Below, in pieces: positions 26,511 through 34,486 of a DNA stretch of 64,000 nucleotides. Below the pieces are notes generated by a model, which did not search any database, had not been told where the DNA came from, and was given only the letters and a program-made list of their open reading frames with translations. How positions within the stretch are numbered: the first letter of the stretch is position 1; the number at the start of each line of letters is the position of its first letter. The DNA comes from Solidesulfovibrio magneticus RS-1. GTDB lineage: Bacteria; Desulfobacterota; Desulfovibrionia; Desulfovibrionales; Desulfovibrionaceae. The position numbers and the translations under genes are program-made. Location of the stretch: contig NC_012796.1 in NCBI RefSeq assembly GCF_000010665.1, positions 3,377,501 to 3,441,500 on the forward strand, in the 5' to 3' direction.

Positions 26511-28484
26511 GTGTCTTCTACAAAAATGCTGTCTGGGCTGCGTCGTGTTGTCTGTGCCCTGGCCCTGCTTGTCTGCCAGCCCTGGGCCACGGCCTTGGCG
26601 CAGCAGGCAATTGTGACGCCGATCCTCACCACGGCTGAGAACTTCAGGGATATTGCCGGAATCGCGGCCAGTGCCGGCGGGACCGGCTTCGCCAACCTGA
26701 CCAGCAACTTCGGCGTGATGCGGACCGGAGTTTTTTATCGTTCCAATGTCCTGGAACTGAGCACCGCAGATTGGACAACCCTCTCGTCGCTGCGCATCGG
26801 CCGGGACATCGATCTGCGCACCCCCGGTGAAATCAGCACGACGCCCGACGTGGTGCCGGCTGGAGCCGTCTATACCAACATCAATGTCATTGGCACATCG
26901 ACTCTGCCCACCATGATTCCGGCCAACGCCACGCTTGCGTCCCTGCTCAGCGTCGGCCAGAGCGGCTACCAGACTTTTGTGACCAATCCGGTCGAGCGGG
27001 AAGGCTTTCGCACGGTCCTTCTCACCCTGGCCCATGACCCTGGTCCCGATCTCTTCCACTGTTCCATGGGCAAGGACCGCACCGGGTGGACGGCGGCGCT
27101 CCTGGAGAGCATCGCCGGCGTCCCGTCGACGACCATCATGAACGACTATCTGGCCTCGAACACCTATCTGGCCGCAACCATCGATGCCCAGGCGACGGCC
27201 CTGGTGGCGGCGATCCCGGAACTGCGCGGCGTGGACCTGACCACGCTTCTCGGTGTCGATTCCAGTTATCTCCAAGCGGCACTCGACCAGGTGAACACTT
27301 CGTATGGCTCCATGTACGGCTACCTGATGCAGGGCCTGGGCCTCAGCCTGGAAGACATCTATGTGTTGCGGGCGAAAATGGTCAATTACACTCTGTTGCC
27401 TGGACAAAACGCCTTTTCCGGAAACGATGTTTCCGGGGCCTCGTTTTTAAACACCTTGCAGAACTCCTCCCTTTCCGGCCATTATACCGCCTATAATTAC
27501 TATCTGCAGTCGTCGGTGGACGCAGGGACGCTCGGGGGTGTTCAGAGGCAGGTTGGCGGCCAGGTTCATGCCGATGCGGCATCCTACCTGTTGCGGCAGC
27601 CTCGTTGGATCGATGCGGCCATCGCGCCCTATACGAACAGCCGTGATCTTTCCGAAGGCCAAGCCCGGATGTGGCTGTCCGGGATGGGGAGCGGCTTCTG
27701 GTCCCAGGCTCGGGCAGGCATTTCCCCGAGCACGGAACACAGCGCCGGCACGCTTATCGGCGTGGCCTACCGCCCAAGCGAGCGGGCCAGCGCCAGTCTG
27801 GGCCTCGGCTATACCGCCGGCACCGTCGAAAGCGCCGCAGCCACCGCCAGGGTGAACACGGTCATGGCCACAATCGGCGGGCGCTACGGGTTTTCAAGTC
27901 TGGAAACCGGTCCGTACGTCATCGGACGTGCAGATGGCGGTTGGGTCGACTACCAAAGCAGCCGTCCCCTAGGTGGTGGCCTGGGGACGGCCAGCGGACA
28001 CACCAACGGTGCCCTTTTAAGTGGATTAGCCGGGTTGGGTGACGTCATTCGTCTTGAGCCGTTCACGTTTACGCCCCAAATAGGAATTCGCGTGACGAGT
28101 CAAACCCTCAACCGATTTACGGAAAGCGGCAGCGAAGTCGCGCTTGGCGTCCATGGCCTCGACAACACCGCCACGAACCTCCTGCTCGACCTGGAAGCGA
28201 GACTTGATCCGCAACAACTGGGTACCTGGAACATAACACCCGCAGTCCTGCTCAGGTATGAGCGCTACCTCGGCAACCCCCAGGTCGAAAGCACGGGAAC
28301 GCGGTACGGTTGCGCCGTGAGCCAGAAGTCGGCCTTTGACAGTCGCGATCTCATGACTGCCGGCCTAGGTGTTGTTGCCAAGCGCAATGCCCTCACCCTG
28401 GAGGGCAGAATCAATGCCGTAGTCGGCGACGGAGCGGGGAGCACCGGTGTCAGCGGACAATTCTCTTTGGGGTACAGCTTCTAA
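26511..28484 (+). CDS. Tyrosine-phosphatase-like autotransporter
   Basis: 657 residues with a GTG start; an ATG five codons downstream is an alternative. A signal peptide (to about residue 31) precedes a phosphatase domain (about 35-290) with NFRDIAG, YRSNVLELSTADW, IDLRTPGEI and the P-loop HCSMGKDRTG near residue 183 (Cys-x5-Arg). This is the bacterial tyrosine/lipid phosphatase (LipA-like) pattern. The C-terminal about 270 residues form an autotransporter barrel (RMWLSGMGSGFWSQ..., ending LGYSF). A dual-specificity phosphatase carried on the surface by its own barrel is unusual. It is the third gene of the GC-rich block. Confidence 0.87.
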   Translation: MSSTKMLSGLRRVVCALALLVCQPWATALAQQAIVTPILTTAENFRDIAGIAASAGGTGFANLTSNFGVMRTGVFYRSNVLELSTADWTTLSSLRIGRDIDLRTPGEISTTPDVVPAGAVYTNINVIGTSTLPTMIPANATLASLLSVGQSGYQTFVTNPVEREGFRTVLLTLAHDPGPDLFHCSMGKDRTGWTAALLESIAGVPSTTIMNDYLASNTYLAATIDAQATALVAAIPELRGVDLTTLLGVDSSYLQAALDQVNTSYGSMYGYLMQGLGLSLEDIYVLRAKMVNYTLLPGQNAFSGNDVSGASFLNTLQNSSLSGHYTAYNYYLQSSVDAGTLGGVQRQVGGQVHADAASYLLRQPRWIDAAIAPYTNSRDLSEGQARMWLSGMGSGFWSQARAGISPSTEHSAGTLIGVAYRPSERASASLGLGYTAGTVESAAATARVNTVMATIGGRYGFSSLETGPYVIGRADGGWVDYQSSRPLGGGLGTASGHTNGALLSGLAGLGDVIRLEPFTFTPQIGIRVTSQTLNRFTESGSEVALGVHGLDNTATNLLLDLEARLDPQQLGTWNITPAVLLRYERYLGNPQVESTGTRYGCAVSQKSAFDSRDLMTAGLGVVAKRNALTLEGRINAVVGDGAGSTGVSGQFSLGYSF

Positions 28485-28889
28485 AAGGTGTGCCTCCCCC
28501 AGCAATCTGCCTTTTGGGAAGATGCGGTCTGGCATATTTTTTTCAAGAATTCAGTGTTATTTTGGCACGTTAGGCAGTTGCAAAACCATCAATCTGCTTA
28601 GAAGGCCGCCCTTGATTTTTTAACATATTGAAATCATGTAATTTTTTAAAGGAAAAACTACCGCCCCTTGGACAAAATCGATCCTCGCTGGGACATTTCC
28701 GGTTCTCCAGAGTTTATCCAAAATCCCGGTTATCCAGGGCTGGAGAACCTATTTCAGCGTTATCCAGTAGAAATTGCAAGCTTCGTGACAACTCCCGAAA
28801 CAATATAAACATAAATAGGGTTTAAATCGAACCAAACCGAGCTTAAAAATATTAGATCATAATGCAAAGCGACACTATAAAGCTAAAAA
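28485..28889. other. Non-coding DNA with att-type repeat, copy 3
   Basis: It begins right after the autotransporter stop with repeat copy 3 (28498-28772). The last 115 bases are AT-rich, with no gene seen. Confidence 0.7.
28498..28772. repeat. att-type repeat, copy 3 (extended)
   Basis: Same unit as 21798-22078, 6,700 bp downstream, with the tRNA core CTGCTTAGAAGGCCGC at 28594. It closes the autotransporter block on the right. Confidence 0.9.
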
Positions 28890-29537
28890 CTACAGCAAGG
28901 ATGAAAGCGAATCCTTGTCAACAATATTGCTAAACAATCGTTTAAAGCCAATAACTTTTGCACCGTTAAATTCTGTCGAAGCACAACCATCCTTCCAAAG
29001 ACTACAACTGTCAACGCGAACATTAAAACGATCCACAAACAACTCAAAACTTTTCTTTCCTTCACAAACAATGATCTTTGGCATGCATTCCGAAACAATA
29101 ACCATAGCGCATTCCTTTGAAACACTGTCAATATCTAATTGAAAATTATTCTTGATCAAGCCCAAAAGCTTCCACAGATCGCGCTGATTATCAGTTGCGA
29201 GGAAGTAGTGATTGATCTTTGTCGAGCAATCTAATTTTTCAGACTTTTGTGCCTTCTTAAAAACATCTTTAATTTCTCTAGCCAAAGAATAGTTTCCTTT
29301 AATATATTCTAGTTCTATTTCTGGATCAAATTTTTGGACTCGCAATCCATGTTCCCCATAATACCCTGAGCCAGGATTAAGCCCAACAAAAAGAACTTCA
29401 GGTTTCTTAATTAGTGGACCATAAAAAACCTGACACCCTTTATATAATTTATCAATTTCAGAATCATGCAGGCATGAATCCAAAATAGTCTTATCCAAAT
29501 CCTTAACCCGAGACAATAAAGAAACCATAGAATTCAT
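28890..29537 (-). CDS. Uracil-DNA-glycosylase-fold protein
   Basis: 215 residues. EVLFVGLNPGSGYYGEHG (about 47-64) matches the nucleotide-binding motif of the uracil-DNA glycosylase superfamily. A central MVIVSECMPKIIVCEGKKSFELF strand-helix pair and a C-terminal AKVIGFKRLFSNI follow, in place of the usual HPS motif. It could act on damaged or modified bases in DNA, but the catalytic residues cannot be assigned. The ATG follows AGGGGGATTGT. AT-rich and on the minus strand, it is the first gene of the 24 kb segment. Confidence 0.6.
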   Translation of the reverse strand: MNSMVSLLSRVKDLDKTILDSCLHDSEIDKLYKGCQVFYGPLIKKPEVLFVGLNPGSGYYGEHGLRVQKFDPEIELEYIKGNYSLAREIKDVFKKAQKSEKLDCSTKINHYFLATDNQRDLWKLLGLIKNNFQLDIDSVSKECAMVIVSECMPKIIVCEGKKSFELFVDRFNVRVDSCSLWKDGCASTEFNGAKVIGFKRLFSNIVDKDSLSSLL

Positions 29538-29846
29538 ACAATCCCCCTACAAATACGAATTAATCGCGCCCATACCACAGCAAGTGAAGTCAATTCAACA
29601 GCACAAGGACAATACATGATACACCGAAAACATTTTTCAGTCGAAAGCTACTGGAGAAGAATCTCCCAACATTCGGGCATAATAGCGAGCATATCATCAA
29701 AAACTTGTACCACTATAGTCTACGCCGAAATGATCATAGTAGTAAATTCGGAAATATTCTATTTTTCTACAATCAGACAAACAAGTCAAGCCACTAACTA
29801 TGGTTGGCAGAAAAAAACATCTGATATTGAAACTTGCCAACGATAT
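29538..29846. other. Intergenic region, AT-rich
   Basis: 309 bp between the UDG-fold gene and the FtsZ-like gene, both on the minus strand. The only open frame here (29616-30002, plus strand) runs antisense into the FtsZ-like gene and looks spurious. Nothing else is seen. Confidence 0.5.
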
Positions 29847-30683
29847 CTACACATTCACAACCATCACACAGCTGAATTCATCAACTTGTTCACGCATATA
29901 ATCCACCGAAAAAAACATGGCAGCACTTGGGTTAACAAAGGCCCTCAAACGCTCCACAATGGAATCAATGAAATCGACGCCAAGCTCTACTTTTTTATCT
30001 AAAACTAAAAAAACAAACAGCCCTGTCGTTTGTCGAATCAAATTTTCATGTCTTAACACAAAAGCATCTAAACTCGCAACAGCGTTTTTAAATCCCGACT
30101 CGAAGCGCACCCCGACAGAAAGCTTGCCGCCCATGACAGACTTCAAATCAGCTACATCAACGCAAATCAAAGACCTTCTCAAAAAAGCGTGTGCGATAGT
30201 ATCTAAAATTCGAGACACCGCATCATTGTCAGTATCATTATAGAAAGTCAATCCTGCAAAACTCTCTCCAAACAGCCCAGAGCAATCCAACGCACTAACC
30301 ATCATATCCTTAAAACCAAAGACACTTATCATAAACAACGCGCCATCAGAAGTCAAGGCATGCTGGTTCATCACCATTCTATTCAGGTCTTCTGATCCAA
30401 CAACAAAACAAAGCATACTCATGTTTGATATTTTTGACAATAAGACATCATTTACATATTCGACTACCTGCAAGCTTGAAGCAACCGTCTTGCCTTCAAG
30501 AAAATTCCAATCCGAGCATTCCATATCAATCAAACAAGAACCAACACTTTTAGGCAAACAGTTATATGCATGCTTATTTTCTTTATGAACAGGCGCAACT
30601 TCAGTGACGATTATGTTATCATACTCATCCATATAATTTCCAGCATAGGCAAGAAAAACACGTGCGCAAAAATGTTGTCTCAC
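29847..30683 (-). CDS. Divergent FtsZ-like (tubulin/FtsZ superfamily) protein
   Basis: 278 residues from a GTG with GGAG eight bases upstream. The C-terminal two thirds align by eye to FtsZ: SFAGLTFYNDTDND (cf. VDTLIVIPND), a helix, SLICVDVADLKSVMGG (cf. GLINVDFADVKSVM, the T7 synergy loop), VGVRFESGFKNAVASLDAFV, a GLFVFLVLDKKVELGVDFIDSIVERL strand-helix, and a final FSCVMVV strand (cf. VTVIATG). The loop keeps both Asp (176, 179) but has Cys for the leading Asn. The N-terminal glycine-rich GGGTGTG nucleotide motif is not visible, and the protein is shorter than FtsZ. It may not polymerise by itself, or may interfere with host FtsZ. Confidence 0.6.
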   Translation of the reverse strand: MRQHFCARVFLAYAGNYMDEYDNIIVTEVAPVHKENKHAYNCLPKSVGSCLIDMECSDWNFLEGKTVASSLQVVEYVNDVLLSKISNMSMLCFVVGSEDLNRMVMNQHALTSDGALFMISVFGFKDMMVSALDCSGLFGESFAGLTFYNDTDNDAVSRILDTIAHAFLRRSLICVDVADLKSVMGGKLSVGVRFESGFKNAVASLDAFVLRHENLIRQTTGLFVFLVLDKKVELGVDFIDSIVERLRAFVNPSAAMFFSVDYMREQVDEFSCVMVVNV

Positions 30684-30717
30684 TGTTTTGACTCCAAATA
30701 AATTGACACAACGTCAG

Positions 30718-30740
30718 CCACCCCGGCTTATCCGGGGTGG
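30718..30740. terminator. Perfect 9-bp hairpin between minus-strand genes
   Basis: CCACCCCGG pairs with CCGGGGTGG around a five-base loop, upstream of the FtsZ-like gene and downstream of the 30777-31094 gene. On the minus strand no strong T-run follows, so it may attenuate rather than terminate. Confidence 0.45.
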
Positions 30741-30776
30741 CACATAAACAGATCGATGCCGGCCCAGCAAGGTTGT

Positions 30777-31094
30777 CTATGGTAAAGCAATATCTAGTTT
30801 CCTAGCCAAACTCATTACAAGTTCTTCCCCTTCGTACCGCTCGCAATAGCCGTCCTCATCCAGGGAATAGGTCTCCCCTGCGTTTGTACCCCGGCTATGG
30901 TTGATCCCATGCCCCCCTTTTAGCACAACACCATAGATATCTTTATCCGAATCTTTAAAAACATATACAAGACTTCCGTTATATGTTTGATAAAGACAAC
31001 CATCTTCTGGCACCACAGCTTCAGTGTCCTTGAATTGTTCCAATGTAGCAACAACCATCTTCAATCGCTTAAGTGTCGCAGTAACTTTTGACAT
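30777..31094 (-). CDS. Hypothetical protein
   Basis: 105 residues from the ATG preceded by GGAGAAGTGGC; a longer frame begins with TTG and lacks a ribosome site. The first 35 residues are helical and the rest beta-rich and acidic (EDGCLYQTYNGSLVYVFKDSDKDIYGVVLKGGHG). I do not recognise the family. It belongs to a minus-strand run of small genes leading into the FtsZ-like gene. Confidence 0.6.
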   Translation of the reverse strand: MSKVTATLKRLKMVVATLEQFKDTEAVVPEDGCLYQTYNGSLVYVFKDSDKDIYGVVLKGGHGINHSRGTNAGETYSLDEDGYCERYEGEELVMSLARKLDIALP

Positions 31095-31225
31095 GCCACT
31101 TCTCCATTCAGACAATTTGGTTATTCATTTTTTTACCACAGAACACAACGAACACAAGACGCAAAACAACCAAAGACCACACCAAAACAAACAACTCAAT
31201 AAATATCTTCTAAAGAATAATGTCG

Positions 31226-31516
31226 TTACCACAAGCCCATACTTTCATAATCAAATTTGTCCAAAGGGAAGCGATCAGATTCTGTCCAACCCTCTTCTTT
31301 GAGATCTATGATGATATGCTGCATGGCTACCTTCTCGGCATAGTCTCCAAAAATTTCTATCGCCTGCTTGACTCCAGCCGCATGGTGCCTGAGTTTCCGA
31401 TGCCGGGTCATATAGGGTTCGACACCATGAAATTCATCAAGCCAACGATGTATCTCTGGGTATGGATTCCCAAACTCTCTCTGAGAAGCCTCACAATGCT
31501 TTTCGAAGGTAGCCAT
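31226..31516 (-). CDS. DUF6915-like small protein
   Basis: 96 residues. HCEASQREFGNPYPEIHRWLDEF, then RHRKLRHHAAGVKQAIEIFG and AMQHIIIDLKEEGW match my memory of the DUF6915 pattern (HCESS..KFGG..YLPIHEWFDE, DFRHRALRHHSEGIF, EQHVREDLG). That family is found in phages and mobile elements; its function is unknown. The His-rich core might bind metal. The ATG follows AGGTAATTTGC, and the gene starts 9 bp after the upstream gene ends. Confidence 0.65.
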   Translation of the reverse strand: MATFEKHCEASQREFGNPYPEIHRWLDEFHGVEPYMTRHRKLRHHAAGVKQAIEIFGDYAEKVAMQHIIIDLKEEGWTESDRFPLDKFDYESMGLW

Positions 31517-31525
31517 GCAAATTAC

Positions 31526-31855
31526 CTATTCAAAAACCACATGGAAATAAATCTGCTCATAATCATCAGACCGAACAAACACAAACTCCCCATTGCCGAC
31601 GAAGCAGTCAATCGCAAACCACTCCTCCTCATCGCCGTCTTCGTATGCATCCGACTTGTAGAACCATTTTGAATTTTCCTTTTTGAAGACGACTTGAAAT
31701 TCTTCATCATTGCCACGAAGTTCGACACGCAGGGTGTGTTCCTTCGGATTGACTACGATTGAATCCACAGCAGATGGATAATAAAGGCCAGCACGCTCAT
31801 CCCTATCGATCCAAAAAGTGTAGACATCCGCAATGTTGTTTTTAAAAATATCCAT
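31526..31855 (-). CDS. Hypothetical acidic protein
   Basis: 109 residues, beta-rich and strongly acidic (DAYEDGDEEEWFAIDCF). No recognised family. It has a strong ribosome site (AGGGAGAAAT) and is separated by 8-9 bp from its neighbours on both sides, so it is translated from one minus-strand transcript with 31864-32052 and 31226-31516. Confidence 0.6.
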   Translation of the reverse strand: MDIFKNNIADVYTFWIDRDERAGLYYPSAVDSIVVNPKEHTLRVELRGNDEEFQVVFKKENSKWFYKSDAYEDGDEEEWFAIDCFVGNGEFVFVRSDDYEQIYFHVVFE

Positions 31856-31863
31856 ATTTCTCC

Positions 31864-32052
31864 CTAGACATTACTGGTTAAAGCTTTTACCATCTCACAC
31901 TTGAAATCATAAGCACAGCGTGCCTTTTCAACCAACATACAAAAACGCAACTCGATTCCTTCAATGGTCAACGATGAACCTGTGTTCCAATAACTACAGC
32001 TGCTGCAAAACTCAAACCGACTATCCCTCTTTTCATCACCTGACGTCACCAT
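31864..32052 (-). CDS. Small Cys-rich protein
   Basis: 62 residues with Cys at CSSCSYW, FCMLVEKARC and KCEM, a pattern that could hold one zinc ion. The ATG follows GGGAGGGCTAG. It is the first gene of the small-gene operon, divergent from the WYL regulator across 93 bp, so that regulator could control both directions. Confidence 0.55.
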   Translation of the reverse strand: MVTSGDEKRDSRFEFCSSCSYWNTGSSLTIEGIELRFCMLVEKARCAYDFKCEMVKALTSNV

Positions 32053-32145
32053 CTAGCCCTCCCTGTCAGCCATGGGCGGGATAGTAGTTGCGGACCGTTC
32101 CATAATTCGGTACTTTTAAAGAAATATTTTATTGTTTAAAAACAG

Positions 32146-33156
32146 ATGGTTGCGCAAATGCCGCCCAAAAAAGACCAATATTCATCACCTTCACAAAAAA
32201 TCCTGAACCTTTTCAGCATATTACTTTTCACCGGACGCCAATTTTCACTTGGACAAATTGCTGAAATGCTTGAATGTTCGAAACAGACCGCTAGCAGAAT
32301 TACCGAGGAGCTGGCCCGCACGCGTGACATTCAGCTTAGAGTCTGGAAGGAAGACCGCCAGAAATGGTTCCAAATAGAGTCATCCCCGCGTCCGCACGTG
32401 TCACTTTCCCCCAGAGAAATTCAATTGCTGGGGATGTGCAAGGAACTCGTTTGGCATCTTTTGCCGAAAGGAATCTCTGAGGAGGTGGAAAGCGCTCTTA
32501 ATAAAACAACCGCTCTTCTCCCCAATATGGCAAACAGAGCGGATGCCCTCGACTCGATTTACGATGTCTCAGTTAAAGGAGCTATCGACTACACACCTTA
32601 CCAAGATATTATTGAAACAATCCTACATGCCATTCGCGAAAAAAATGTTTGTGAAATTATTTACCAGTCACCGCATCGCTCAGAACCCAAAAGTCATTGT
32701 TTCGCTCCGATGAAAATCATTTCTTACCATGAATCCCTTTATGCCGAGGGTTTTTCCCTTAACAATGAGACGGACCAAGAGATACTGCACCAAACAACAT
32801 TTTCTATTCATAGGATCAACGATGCAACGATATTAAACCGCAAACATCATTTCGAAACTCGAGAAAACGACCAGAAACAACAAGCCTTTGGCTTTATGGA
32901 AGGTGAACCATTTCCAGTCTTGATTAAATTCACTCCGCAGGTTGCACATTATATCAAAGAAAGAATATGGAGTGACCACCAAACAATTAAAAGCTACAAA
33001 GACGGCAGCATCTTATTAAAATTCATGGTTCAAAGCGCGCCAGAACTAATCGCATGGGTCTTAAGCTTCGGAAAAGAAGCAAAACTTATAAAGCCTAAAG
33101 CTCTTAAAGAACGAGTCGCAGAAGAGCTAAAACTAACGACACTACTTTACAACTAA
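32146..33156 (+). CDS. WYL-domain transcriptional regulator
   Basis: 336 residues. An N-terminal HTH (about 18-75, LNLFSILLFTGRQFSLGQIAEMLECSKQTASRITEELA) is followed by a WYL domain (about 155-240, KNVCEIIYQSP...HCFAPMKIISYHESLYAEGFS...FSIHRINDATIL) and a C-terminal WCX-like region. WYL proteins bind nucleotides or nucleic acid, and the CapW/BrxR type controls phage-defence loci. It is followed 24 bp later by an exonuclease gene in the same direction. An ATG at 32158 is an alternative start. Confidence 0.85.
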   Translation: MVAQMPPKKDQYSSPSQKILNLFSILLFTGRQFSLGQIAEMLECSKQTASRITEELARTRDIQLRVWKEDRQKWFQIESSPRPHVSLSPREIQLLGMCKELVWHLLPKGISEEVESALNKTTALLPNMANRADALDSIYDVSVKGAIDYTPYQDIIETILHAIREKNVCEIIYQSPHRSEPKSHCFAPMKIISYHESLYAEGFSLNNETDQEILHQTTFSIHRINDATILNRKHHFETRENDQKQQAFGFMEGEPFPVLIKFTPQVAHYIKERIWSDHQTIKSYKDGSILLKFMVQSAPELIAWVLSFGKEAKLIKPKALKERVAEELKLTTLLYN

Positions 33157-33180
33157 ACAAACCGTTCTGGAGCTAACTAC

Positions 33181-33720
33181 ATGACTGGGTTAGTTATAGA
33201 TTTTGAAACAAATGGATTTTATCGATCTTCTGTTCTATCTGTTGCCGCTATAAAAATAGATGTCGATTGGAACCTCAAAAAAGTAGACAGGCTCGATACA
33301 TTCGTGCGACACTATCATCCAGTTGAAAAGTGGAATCCGCATGCACAAGCTGTTAATGGCCTCTCTGCAAAGAAAATAGAAAGGCTACGAACAAGTGCCG
33401 AATACCCCGCCTACTTTAAGGACGATCACGGGTTAACTAATTTTGCTAGCGAAGCTGTGTTCGCAGTTGCCCACAATGCTAAGTTTGATAGTAGCTTCGC
33501 CAATCTCCAGATTCCGTGGATATGTACCATGAAACTTTGCGGCGGCAAATTAGCGGATGCTGCAAGATTGAGAGGGATTGTTGTCAAACAATCTCAACTT
33601 CACGAAGCTCTATACGACGCCGAAGTTTGTTTAGACTTATTCACACTTCTTGTACGAGATGAAAAATATTTGCCACAACAAGACTCACAGCTTCGACGAC
33701 ACTACAACACTAACAGGTGA
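33181..33720 (+). CDS. DEDDh 3'-5' exonuclease (DnaQ-like)
   Basis: 179 residues, a lone exonuclease domain with all catalytic residues: Asp7 and Glu9 in LVIDFETNG (ExoI), Asp103 in VAHNAKFD (ExoII), His141 and Asp146 in LHEALYDAEV (ExoIII). It trims DNA or RNA 3' ends with two metal ions. There is no polymerase or helicase fusion. The ATG follows GGAGCTAACTAC. Placed between a WYL regulator and a nuclease-like gene, it reads as an effector of a defence operon rather than a housekeeping proofreader. Confidence 0.88.
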   Translation: MTGLVIDFETNGFYRSSVLSVAAIKIDVDWNLKKVDRLDTFVRHYHPVEKWNPHAQAVNGLSAKKIERLRTSAEYPAYFKDDHGLTNFASEAVFAVAHNAKFDSSFANLQIPWICTMKLCGGKLADAARLRGIVVKQSQLHEALYDAEVCLDLFTLLVRDEKYLPQQDSQLRRHYNTNR

Positions 33721-33780
33721 CTATTGGCATGCTTCAACGACGTGATGCTCTCGACTCAACAACTAAAACAAGGAGAATAT

Positions 33781-34482
33781 ATGGAAAGTTTCGGCGACGT
33801 GGTCTACAAATCAAATATTGGAGATGGCCCAGGAATAAGAACTACTAAAGATTTTTTAGAAAAAATGACAAAAAATCTACTCTTAAACTCAAAAGAGTAT
33901 TGCGACATCACCGAGGAACTTCCTCTTTGTTTCAAAGAAAAGCAACTGCTGCCGTTGCTTGGTTCTGCTATTCAGAAAACTACCCCAGCTTTCATGGGTG
34001 AAGTACCAATTACACGAAGTTCAATTTTCAAAAAAAGCAAATCATCCCCTGGATTTGTTGACTTTTGGGCTACATATCGCAACACTAGTTTTTTTATCGA
34101 AGTCAAGCACAGTTTCTTTTCTTATTTTTCGCAAGAAATAAACTCACACTCAATAAAAAAATGGGAGACGGCCATTACCCAACTAAAAACATCTGCAAAA
34201 GCTTTACGAGAAGGATGGAATATATCCCAGCAAGCCATGCTCATTTCATTAATGGTAATGCCATTTTACATATCAGAATCAGCAGTCAAAAAACAAAAAA
34301 GAGAACTATCACCCAAGAACATAGACCAGTGCAGTGCCAGCATCCTAAATGCACTAGTTCCAGACTGGTATTCAACTTGCTACTTAAATGGTAAATATTC
34401 TGGGCCTTATAAGTACCTCAAATCAAGTGAATACCATCCTGCGATCGGGGTCTATGCTAAAATTATTAAGTGTACCGAATAA
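33781..34482 (+). CDS. PD-(D/E)XK nuclease-like protein
   Basis: 233 residues from an ATG with AGGAGAATAT upstream; the longer frame from 33724 lacks such a site. GFVDFWATYRNTSFFIEVKHS (Asp94, Glu107, Lys109) has the D-x(n)-E-x-K layout of the PD-(D/E)XK phosphodiesterase core, with beta-strands on both sides. The rest is unassigned. It follows the exonuclease gene by 60 bp and precedes an IS1182-type element by only 5 bp. Together with the WYL regulator it forms a three-gene unit. The nuclease call is motif-level only. Confidence 0.55.
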   Translation: MESFGDVVYKSNIGDGPGIRTTKDFLEKMTKNLLLNSKEYCDITEELPLCFKEKQLLPLLGSAIQKTTPAFMGEVPITRSSIFKKSKSSPGFVDFWATYRNTSFFIEVKHSFFSYFSQEINSHSIKKWETAITQLKTSAKALREGWNISQQAMLISLMVMPFYISESAVKKQKRELSPKNIDQCSASILNALVPDWYSTCYLNGKYSGPYKYLKSSEYHPAIGVYAKIIKCTE

Positions 34483-34486
34483 ACAC

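Noticed and set aside
25515-27407. 630-codon minus-strand frame
   Set aside because: Runs antisense through two well-supported genes; composition is Arg/Gly/His-rich as expected from GC-rich shadow frames.
29616-30002. 128-codon plus-strand frame
   Set aside because: Partly antisense to the FtsZ-like gene, no ribosome site, odd composition.
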